DNA from: Oscillospiraceae bacterium
GTDB taxonomy: Bacteria > Bacillota > Clostridia > Oscillospirales > Oscillospiraceae
Direction: 5' to 3'
NCBI GenBank assembly: GCA_024404735.1
Contig: JAKSPP010000002.1
Coordinates: 1-30,466 of the forward strand
Length of the DNA stretch: 30,466 bases
Shown here: in pieces, positions 6,433 to 13,198 of the stretch
Numbering within the stretch: position 1 is the stretch's first letter
How the letters are laid out: every line of letters begins with the position of its first letter
Notes under the pieces: generated by a model
Database searches by the model: none
What the model was told of the DNA's origin: nothing
What the model saw: the letters and a program-made list of their open reading frames with translations, nothing else
Position numbers and translations under genes: made by a program

Positions 6433-8973
6433 ATGGCAAAAAAGAAATCCAATGTTGATTATAAGCCCGAGGATATATTATTCCCCGAGCAGCGCATTGT
6501 AGAGTCCGAGCTTGTCGGAGAAATGAAAACAAGCTACATAGACTATGCAATGAGCGTTATAAAGGAGCGTGCTCTTCCCGACGTACGCGACGGCCTTAAG
6601 CCCGTTCACAGAAGAATCCTTTATTCCATGTACGAGGACGGTCTTACGGCGGAAAAGCAGCACAAGAAGAGCGCAACCACCGTCGGTAACGTTCTGGGTC
6701 GCTACCATCCCCATGGTGACGCATCCGTTTACGATGCTCTTGTTCGTCTTGCACAGAACTTCTCCATGAGAGAAATGCTCATTGACGGACACGGTAACTT
6801 CGGTTCTGTCGACGGTGACCCCCCTGCAGCCTACCGTTATACCGAAGCCAGAATGTCGAAAATAGCGGCAGAGCTTCTTTCGGATATAGATAAGGAAACC
6901 GTTGATTTCCTTCCCAACTTCGATGAATCCAGAATGGAGCCTCTGGTTCTTCCCGCACGCTTCCCCAACATTCTTGTTAACGGCTCCTCCGGTATTGCCG
7001 TAGGTATGGCAACAAATATTCCGCCTCATAATCTTCGGGAGACCATCGATGCCTGCGTATGCGTTCTGGATAATCCCGAGGCAGGGGTATCCGAGCTTAT
7101 GGAGCATATGAAGGGCCCGGACTTCCCCACCAGAGGAATTATTATGGGCAGAAGCGGAATAAGAGCCGCTTTTGCAACAGGCCGCGGAAGAATCATAGTC
7201 AGGGCAAGAACAGAGTTTGAAGAGGTTAAGGACAGAACCAGAGTCATCGTTACGGAGCGGCCCTATCAGGTTAACACGAGAACTCTTAGTGCATCCATTG
7301 CCGACCAGGTTAAGGAAAAGCGTCTTGAGGGCATTTCCGACCTTCGTGATGAAAGCGGCAAGGAAGGCATGCGTATGGTTATAGAGCTTAAAAAGGACGC
7401 CAATGCACAGGTTGTTCTCAACAGGCTCTTTAAGCAGACCGCCCTTCAGAGCAGCTTTTCCGTCAATATGCTTGCTCTTGTTGATAATCAGACTCAGCCT
7501 AAGATTCTCAATCTTCGCGGTGTAATTGACGAATACATCTCCTTTCGCAAGGAGGTTGTTATAAGAAGAACAAAATACGAGCTCCGCAAGGCTCTTGAGA
7601 GGGCTCATCTCATCGAAGGTCTTCTTATTGCCGTTGATAATATCGACGAGGTAATAAGAATAATCCGCGAAAGCTACGACGATGCCAAGCAGAATCTTAT
7701 GAACCGCTTCGGCGTTTCGGAGGTTCAGGCAAGTGCAATTCTCGATATGCGCCTTCGTGCTCTTCAGGGACTGGAGAGAGAAAAGCTTCAGAATGAATAC
7801 GATGAGCTTCAGAAGCGTATTGAGGGATACAGAGCACTTCTTGAGAGCGAGGAGCTTCTTGTTGCAAAAATCCGTGAGGAGCTTATTGCAATCAGAGATA
7901 AATTCGGCTCCGACCGTCTTACGGAGATTCAGGATGTTGAGGATGAAATCGACATTGAGGACCTTATTGACGAGGAGCAGTGCGTATTTACCCTCACCGC
8001 AGGCGGCTATATTAAGCGCCTTCCCGTAACCGAGTATTCTGCTCAGAGAAGAGGCGGTAAGGGAATCAGGGCTATGGCCGTAAAGGATGAGGACTACGTT
8101 AAGGATGTCTTCACAGCATCCACCCACGACCAGCTTCTCTTCTTTACCTCTCTTGGAAAGGCTTATATCCGCAAGGGTTACCGCATCCCCGAGGCAGGAA
8201 GAATTGCAAGAGGAACAAATATCAAGAACGTTCTGCCTCTTGACGAGGGTGAGTACATAAGTGCAATGCTCGCAGGAAGCGAGGAAAACCTTGAGGATAT
8301 TTATCTTGTCTTCATTACCCGTAACGGCACAGCCAAGAGAATGAGGGCAGACCAGCTTAAGAATGTCCGTCAGAACGGTATAAGAGCCCTTAATCTTGAT
8401 GAGGGTGATGAGCTTATTTCCGTTCTTGAGACAAAGGGCGACAATATTATTCTTATCTGCACCGCAAACGGCTCCATGGCAGCCTTCTCCGAGGACGAGC
8501 TCAGACCCATGGGAAGAACAGCCGTTGGTGTCCGCGGTATAAGGCTGCGCGAGGGCGATAAGGTTATCGCAGGTCTCGTTGCGGATATGGACCAGAAGCT
8601 TCTTACCCTTACGGAAAACGGCTTCGGAAAGCGCACTCCCGTTGCCGAGTTTATTTCCGATGCAGGCCCCCGTCACCGCGGAAGCCTGGGTATACGCTGC
8701 CATAATATTACCGAAAAGACAGGCTCTCTTGTATCTGCAATGATTATTACGGAGGACGAGGATATCCTTCTTATCTCCGATGACGGAACCATAATAAGAA
8801 CCGCCGCGGAGGGCGTTTCCGTAACAGGCAGAAACGCAATGGGCGTTAAGGTAATGCGCCTTTCCGAGGGCTCAAGACTTATTTCCGCAGCCAAAACGGA
8901 AAAGGCCGATGACGAGGAAGATAATGCGGATGCTCAGGCCGGAGCCGCAGACGAGGCACAGCCCGAAGAATAA
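6433..8973 (+). CDS. gyrA: DNA gyrase subunit A
   Basis: GyrA is the breakage-reunion subunit of gyrase. The 846-residue protein has the catalytic Arg135-Tyr136 pair (AYRYTEARM), an N-terminal winged helix with HPHGDASVYD (92-101) and six C-terminal beta-pinwheel blades. The GyrA box QRRGGKG (538-544) separates it from topoisomerase IV ParC. The tail is highly acidic (about 825-846). The residue matching E. coli Ser83 is Ala97, as in naturally less quinolone-susceptible mycobacteria. Codon use is strongly biased: codons whose reverse complements are stops are so rare that a 741-codon antisense open frame exists. The TAA stop overlaps the rnhA ATG (TAATG). Confidence 0.97.
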   Translation: MAKKKSNVDYKPEDILFPEQRIVESELVGEMKTSYIDYAMSVIKERALPDVRDGLKPVHRRILYSMYEDGLTAEKQHKKSATTVGNVLGRYHPHGDASVYDALVRLAQNFSMREMLIDGHGNFGSVDGDPPAAYRYTEARMSKIAAELLSDIDKETVDFLPNFDESRMEPLVLPARFPNILVNGSSGIAVGMATNIPPHNLRETIDACVCVLDNPEAGVSELMEHMKGPDFPTRGIIMGRSGIRAAFATGRGRIIVRARTEFEEVKDRTRVIVTERPYQVNTRTLSASIADQVKEKRLEGISDLRDESGKEGMRMVIELKKDANAQVVLNRLFKQTALQSSFSVNMLALVDNQTQPKILNLRGVIDEYISFRKEVVIRRTKYELRKALERAHLIEGLLIAVDNIDEVIRIIRESYDDAKQNLMNRFGVSEVQASAILDMRLRALQGLEREKLQNEYDELQKRIEGYRALLESEELLVAKIREELIAIRDKFGSDRLTEIQDVEDEIDIEDLIDEEQCVFTLTAGGYIKRLPVTEYSAQRRGGKGIRAMAVKDEDYVKDVFTASTHDQLLFFTSLGKAYIRKGYRIPEAGRIARGTNIKNVLPLDEGEYISAMLAGSEENLEDIYLVFITRNGTAKRMRADQLKNVRQNGIRALNLDEGDELISVLETKGDNIILICTANGSMAAFSEDELRPMGRTAVGVRGIRLREGDKVIAGLVADMDQKLLTLTENGFGKRTPVAEFISDAGPRHRGSLGIRCHNITEKTGSLVSAMIITEDEDILLISDDGTIIRTAAEGVSVTGRNAMGVKVMRLSEGSRLISAAKTEKADDEEDNADAQAGAADEAQPEE

Positions 8974-9410
8974 TGAAAACAGTAACAATATACACCGACG
9001 GGGCCTGCTCTGAAAATCCGGGTCCCGGCGGATGGGCCTGTATCCTTCAGTACGGCAATCTGAAAAAAGAAATGAGCGGCGGCGAGAAGAGCACAACAAA
9101 TAACCGTATGGAGCTTACTGCGGTAATAAGCGCTCTTGAGGCTCTTAAGGAGCCCTGCATAGTTGAGTTATATTCAGACTCCAAATATGTCATAGATTCC
9201 TACTCCAAGGGCTGGGCAAAGTCCTGGAGGGCAAAGGGATGGATAAAGAGCGACAAAAAACCCGCCTTAAATCCGGACTTATGGGAAAGGCTTCTTGATC
9301 TGGGTGAAAAGCACGAAATTCACTGCCACTGGGTTAAGGGTCATGCGGACAACGAGTTCAACAATCGCTGTGACGAGCTTGCCGTTATGAGAAGAGACGA
9401 AGGCCGATAA
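8973..9410 (+). CDS. rnhA: Ribonuclease HI
   Basis: RNase HI cleaves the RNA strand of RNA:DNA hybrids, removing R-loops and primer remnants. The 145-residue protein is full length. It has the catalytic D9 (YTDGACSENPGPGG), E47 (NNRMELTA), D69 (YSDSKYV), H124 (VKGHADN) and D134 (RCDELA). The basic protrusion GWAKSWRAKGWIKSDKKP is present, as in E. coli-type enzymes. Its ATG overlaps the gyrA stop by one base, so it is the last gene of the gyrase operon and translationally coupled. Pairing with gyrase makes sense, since both counter transcription-linked R-loops and supercoils. A terminator follows directly. Confidence 0.96.
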   Translation: MKTVTIYTDGACSENPGPGGWACILQYGNLKKEMSGGEKSTTNNRMELTAVISALEALKEPCIVELYSDSKYVIDSYSKGWAKSWRAKGWIKSDKKPALNPDLWERLLDLGEKHEIHCHWVKGHADNEFNNRCDELAVMRRDEGR

Positions 9411-9430
9411 TAAAAAAGAAAATATAAAAT

Positions 9431-9480
9431 TAACCGCCTTTCCCGAAGCAATAAGCTTTTAAGGGGAAGGCGGTTATTTG
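9431..9480. terminator. Terminator between convergent rnhA and the nitrilase gene
   Basis: A 14-bp stem pairs TAACCGCCTTTCCC (9431-9444) with GGGGAAGGCGGTTA (9463-9476) with one wobble, followed by a T-rich tail. A-rich sequence on the left lets it serve the minus-strand gene as well. Confidence 0.85.
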
Positions 9481-9490
9481 TTTTCTGTAT

Positions 9491-10321
9491 TTATTTTATT
9501 TCACTAAGGCTGTAAACATCGTCTCTTCTTGCCGAAAGAAGAGGAAGCTGACTTCTTATTTCATCTGCATAATCAAGGTCTATTTCCGCAAGGCAAATGC
9601 CCTCTTTTTCATCCATCCTGAATATCGTTTTTCCCCATGGATCGCAGCATATGGAGTGTCCGTAGGCAACATAGGAGGCTTTTTCGTTTCTTGCGGGAGA
9701 GGTACCCAGGGTAAAAAGCTGATTGTCCATAGCCCTTGCCCTGAATAAAAGCTCCCAGTGGGCAGGGCCGGAGGTCATATTGAAGGCTCCCGGGACTATA
9801 ATAAGTCTTGCCCCCTTTAATGCCATAAGTCTTGAAAGCTCCGGAAAGCGAAAATCAAAGCAGATGCAAAGGCCCATTTTTCCGAACTCCGTGTCGAAAA
9901 CCGTGACGGAATTTCCCGGGGAGAGGGTATCGGATTCTTTGAAATACTGTCCGCCCTTTATATTAACATCAAAAAGGTGCATTTTTCTGTGTGCGGCAAT
10001 ACACTTTCCGTCCCTTCCGAAAACATAGGCCGTGTTATATATTTTCCCGTCTTCTCCTCTCTCGGGAATACTGCCTGCGGAAAGATAAACACCGTGCTTT
10101 TCGGAAAGCTCCGAAAGATATAAAAAACTCTCTCCGCCCATGGGCTCGGCATATTCGGGAAAGCGCAGGGTATCATAGGGGCAGGAGAACATTTCGCCCA
10201 CGGTAATAAGATCCGCTCCTGAAAGCTCCGGCTTGTCCATAAAATCCGAAAGTCTTTTAAGATTTGCCCTTTTATCCTCCGATACACTAAGCTGAAGTGT
10301 CGCTGTTTTAATTATGCTCAT
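9491..10321 (-). CDS. Nitrilase-family carbon-nitrogen hydrolase (Nit2/omega-amidase-like)
   Basis: A cytosolic amidase of the nitrilase superfamily, 276 residues from the start chosen here. The Glu-Lys-Cys triad is visible: E43 (VGEMFSCPYD), K113 (HRKMHLFDV) and C154 (LCICFDFRFPE). The CFDFRFPE context is closest to the Nit2/YafV-type omega-amidases that hydrolyse alpha-ketoglutaramate-like omega-amides; other deaminated-glutathione-type substrates are possible. The start MSIIKTATLQ at 10321 is preceded by GGAG. A longer frame reaching 10384 is excluded because the likely promoter (10356-10384) lies inside it. It stands alone, opposed to rnhA and divergent from the MATE gene. Substrate cannot be set from sequence alone. 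Confidence 0.88.
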   Translation of the reverse strand: MSIIKTATLQLSVSEDKRANLKRLSDFMDKPELSGADLITVGEMFSCPYDTLRFPEYAEPMGGESFLYLSELSEKHGVYLSAGSIPERGEDGKIYNTAYVFGRDGKCIAAHRKMHLFDVNIKGGQYFKESDTLSPGNSVTVFDTEFGKMGLCICFDFRFPELSRLMALKGARLIIVPGAFNMTSGPAHWELLFRARAMDNQLFTLGTSPARNEKASYVAYGHSICCDPWGKTIFRMDEKEGICLAEIDLDYADEIRSQLPLLSARRDDVYSLSEIK

Positions 10322-10355
10322 ATCATAAGGCTCCGAAGATAATTTGTTATTCTGA

Positions 10356-10384
10356 ATATTACAGCAAAATAACCGATATTTCAA
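10356..10384 (-). promoter_or_regulatory. Promoter of the nitrilase-family gene
   Basis: Read on the minus strand, TTGAAA (10379-10384) and TAATAT (10356-10361) are exactly 17 bases apart. Transcription would begin near 10349, leaving a leader of about 28 bases before the ATG at 10321. This supports the shorter start for the gene. Confidence 0.65.
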
Positions 10385-10439
10385 GAGAATGTCTCTTTAT
10401 GTTTAACGTGAAACAATTATTTCCGAAGCCCCTAAGCCC

Positions 10440-10468
10440 TTTTCAATACATAATTAATATGATATAAT
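10440..10468 (+). promoter_or_regulatory. Promoter of the MATE transporter gene
   Basis: A perfect TATAAT at 10463-10468 lies 17 bases after a weak -35 TTTTCA (10440-10445). A GGGGG ribosome site (10489-10493) precedes the ATG at 10501. The -35 is poor, so the promoter may need an activator or be weak. Confidence 0.5.
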
Positions 10469-10500
10469 TTACCGAAAGAAGAATTATCGGGGGATATTTA

Positions 10501-11871
10501 ATGGAACAGAATAAAGCGGCCTCCCGTCTCGGTGAGGAAAAGATATCAAGGCTCTTGCTTTCTCTTGCACTTCCCACAGTGCTGGCTCAGCTTGTCACTC
10601 TGCTTTACAATGTCGTTGACAGAATCTATATAGGGCATATTAAGGAAATAGGCGCAGCCGCATTGACGGGGGTCGGCCTTTGTGCCCCGGTTATTATTTT
10701 CATATCGGCCTTTTCAATGCTTGCCTGCTCGGGCGGTGCTCCCAGAGCCTCAATTTTTATGGGCAAAAAAGATTACGCTAAGGCGGAAAAAATACTGGGA
10801 AACTGCTTCTCTCTTGTCATTATTTTTGCCGTTCTTATTACGATATTCGTATCGGTATTTGCCTCTCCCCTGCTTCGTCTCTTCGGAGCAAGTGATGTAA
10901 CTCTTGTCTATGCCCTTGACTATGCGAGAATTTATATTCTCGGAAGCATATTCATAATGATTGTTATGGGTATGAATCCCTTTATAACGGCTCAGGGCTT
11001 TTCCACCTTCAGTATGCTTACAACACTTATAGGCGCCGTAACCAACATTATCCTTGACCCTGTATTTATCTTTGTATTCAATATGGGCGTTAAGGGCGCC
11101 GCTTTTGCAACGGTTATAAGTCAGGCGGTAAGCTGTATCTGGGTTGTCTCCTTTTTAAGAGGAAAGAAGACGATTCTTAAACTGAAGCTTTCCGAAATGA
11201 AGCCCTCCTTTGAAATAGTCGGGCCCTGTCTTGCCCTTGGAATTGCACCCTTTGTTATGATGTCAACGGAGAGCATTCTTTCCGTCAGCTTTACCTCCAG
11301 CCTTGCAAAATACGGCGGAGACCTTGCCGTCGGGGCAATGACTCTCTGCACGAGCATTAATTCTCTTCTTCTGATGCCTCTTACGGGACTTACTCAGGGA
11401 GGACAGCCTATTATTTCATATAACTACGGTGCCGGAAATAAGGAAAGGGTTAAAAAGGCCTTCTTTCTTGTCTTCGGAATCTGCATAGGAGTATCGACCC
11501 TTTACTGGCTGGCAATAAGACTTTTCCCCGGCTTTTTCATCGGAATCTTCTCCTCCGATGAGGCCCTAAAGGAAAAAGCCGTCTGGGCGCTTAAAATATT
11601 TACATCTGTTGTCTTTGTTTCCGGCTTCCAGCTCTCCTGCCAGCAGACCTTTGTCGCTCTGGGCCAGGCAAAAATAAGCCTTCTTATGGCCTGCCTGAGA
11701 AAGCTTATCCTTCTTATTCCCCTTATCTTTATCCTTCCCCTGTTTTTTGCGGACAAGACCTTTGCCGTTTTCCTTGCAGAGCCCGTCAGCGATTTTGTTG
11801 CCGCGGCTGTAACAACCCTGGTATTTTTTGCAAAGCTTAATAAAATACTGAACAAAGAGATAATAAAATAA
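10501..11871 (+). CDS. MATE family efflux transporter (MepA-like)
   Basis: A 456-residue multi-spanning membrane protein with the two-bundle, 12-helix pattern of MATE cation antiporters, which export drugs or metabolites using Na+ or H+ gradients. The family signatures are ALPTVLAQLVTLLYNVVDRI (about 20-39) in helix 1 and GVGLCAPVIIFISAFSML in helix 2. The second bundle has GLTQGGQPIISYNYGAGN, the standard repeat of the GxxxxxQPxxxxNxG motif. The absence of an N-terminal signal is usual for the family. It is monocistronic, with its own TATAAT promoter and terminator. No nearby regulator hints at a substrate. Confidence 0.93.
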   Translation: MEQNKAASRLGEEKISRLLLSLALPTVLAQLVTLLYNVVDRIYIGHIKEIGAAALTGVGLCAPVIIFISAFSMLACSGGAPRASIFMGKKDYAKAEKILGNCFSLVIIFAVLITIFVSVFASPLLRLFGASDVTLVYALDYARIYILGSIFIMIVMGMNPFITAQGFSTFSMLTTLIGAVTNIILDPVFIFVFNMGVKGAAFATVISQAVSCIWVVSFLRGKKTILKLKLSEMKPSFEIVGPCLALGIAPFVMMSTESILSVSFTSSLAKYGGDLAVGAMTLCTSINSLLLMPLTGLTQGGQPIISYNYGAGNKERVKKAFFLVFGICIGVSTLYWLAIRLFPGFFIGIFSSDEALKEKAVWALKIFTSVVFVSGFQLSCQQTFVALGQAKISLLMACLRKLILLIPLIFILPLFFADKTFAVFLAEPVSDFVAAAVTTLVFFAKLNKILNKEIIK

Positions 11872-11874
11872 AAG

Positions 11875-11911
11875 AAGCTCCCCGATGCTTTTAAGACACA
11901 TCGGGGAGCTT
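11875..11911. terminator. Terminator between convergent MATE and aldo/keto reductase genes
   Basis: A perfect 13-bp stem pairs AAGCTCCCCGATG (11875-11887) with CATCGGGGAGCTT (11899-11911) around an 11-base loop. T-rich sequence lies on the right and A-rich sequence on the left, so it can serve both converging genes. Confidence 0.85.
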
Positions 11912-11945
11912 TCGTAAATATTATGAAGAAATAAAGCCGGGGGGA

Positions 11946-12986
11946 TTATTCCTCAATGTAGCCGACATTGATTTCTCCGGCCAGAATCTTCTTATAATCC
12001 TCGTAATTCTTTTTAAGGAGATTCGGAATATCAAGCTCATAGGGGCACTTTGTTTTGCACTGACCGCACTCAAGGCAATCCTCAATCTTTTTCATTTCCT
12101 TCTGCATTGCTTCGGAAAGGCTGTTTTTAGAGGGTGCTCTTCTTATCATCAGGGACATTCTTGCGCAGGAGTTAATCTGAATATCCGCAGGGCAGGGCAT
12201 GCAGTAGCCGCAGCCTCTGCAGAAGTCACCGGCAAGGATCTGCCTTTCTTCGTTAACGAAGTCGGAAACTTCCTTCGTATACTCCGGGGTGTTTTCCATA
12301 TAGGACAGCCACTCCTCAAGCTCCTTCATTTTCTGAATACCCCAGATGGGAAGGACATTATCAAACTGAGACATATATGCCATAATCTTATCGGACTGAT
12401 TTATAAGACCGCCCGCAAGACCCTTCATGGCAATAAAGCCCACGTCCTTTTCCTTGCAGAGCTTAATAAGCTCAAGCTCCTTATCGGAGGAAAGATAGCT
12501 GAAGGGAAACTGCATTGTTTCGTAAAGGCCGCTTTCTACGCAGTCCATGGCAATCTGTATTTTATGTGCGGTTACGCCGATATGCTTAATAAGGCCCTTT
12601 TCCTTTGCCTCAAGCATGCACTCGTACATTCCGGTGCCGTCTCCGGGGCGGTAAACTCTGTTTACGCAGTGGAACTGATAGATATCGATATAATCTGTTT
12701 TAAGAAGCTCAAGAGATGTGTGAAGCTGTTTCCAAAACTCCTCGGGGGTAGTTGCCATGGTTTTGGTGGCAATATGTATTTTATCCCTTACATCGGACAG
12801 AGCAAGCCCTATCTTCATCTCACTGTCTGAATAGGCGCGGGCCGTATCAAAGAAGGTCATACCGCCCTCATAGGCGCGCCTTAATATTTTGACGGCGGTA
12901 TCAACATCGGCTCTCTGAACGGGCAGTGCGCCGAAGGCATTCTAGGGAGAGCATATTTCCGTTTTGCCGAGTCTTATTGTTTTCAT
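11946..12986 (-). pseudogene. Aldo/keto reductase with C-terminal 2x[4Fe-4S] domain, interrupted by in-frame TAG at codon 15
   Basis: The complete frame runs from ATG 12986 with an excellent GGAGGA site (12991-12996) and would give about 346 residues. It starts MKTIRLGKTEICSP, then TAG (12942-12944), then NAFGALPVQRAD, all in one frame. The rest is intact. The AKR tetrad is D47, Y52 (FFDTARAY), K75 (ATKTM) and H106 (QFHCVN). Two ferredoxin-type clusters, CRGCGYCMPCP and CLECGQCKTKCP, lie near the C-terminus. The family is a NAD(P)- or ferredoxin-linked oxidoreductase common in anaerobes. The first in-frame ATG after the TAG (12860) would remove the first barrel strand and has no clear ribosome site. 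Either this is a recent nonsense mutation or sequencing error, or the TAG is read through. Without the TAG it would be an ordinary gene. Confidence 0.8.
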
Positions 12987-13118
12987 ATTATCCTCCGCTT
13001 ATTTCCTTGTTTTGCTTTTTATATACTACGACATCGGTCTTAAAAAAACAAGAAAAAAAATCTGAACTTTGTCTTTGCTTCGGAAAGGAGGAAAAGGCCT
13101 TTTGCTCTTCCCTTTTCG

Positions 13119-13147
13119 TTGACAATCTCTCTTTGCCGATATATAAT
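13119..13147 (+). promoter_or_regulatory. Consensus SigA promoter of mutL
   Basis: TTGACA (13119-13124) and TATAAT (13142-13147) with exactly 17 bases between: a perfect match to the housekeeping consensus. The expected start is near 13154. It is followed by the strong ribosome site AAGGAGGTG (13185-13193), 5 bases before the ATG. The rest of 12987-13118 holds only A-rich tracts and the upstream region of the divergent reductase; I see no gene in it. Confidence 0.9.
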
Positions 13148-13198
13148 AAACTGTTTTGTTGCGGCTTTTAACACACTAATAATCAAGGAGGTGCAGGT

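Noticed and set aside
6478..8703. A 741-codon open frame on the minus strand inside gyrA
   Set aside because: gyrA is unmistakable on +. The antisense frame is open because the biased gyrA codon usage almost lacks TTA, CTA and TCA codons. Its translation is low-complexity with no recognisable domain, and there is no promoter or ribosome site.
10322..10384. Longer N-terminus for the nitrilase-family protein from 10384
   Set aside because: The extra codons cover the -35 and -10 boxes of a good promoter, and the protein begins normally at MSIIKTATLQ with a GGAG site.
12860..12860. Reductase starting at the ATG after the TAG
   Set aside because: This would delete the first strand of the TIM barrel and the nucleotide-site loop, and no ribosome site precedes it, whereas ATG 12986 has an excellent one.
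12926..13171. A short + frame of 81 codons between the reductase and mutL
   Set aside because: It overlaps the reductase 5' end and the mutL promoter, is rich in Phe/Leu/Ser from AT-rich DNA and has no ribosome site.
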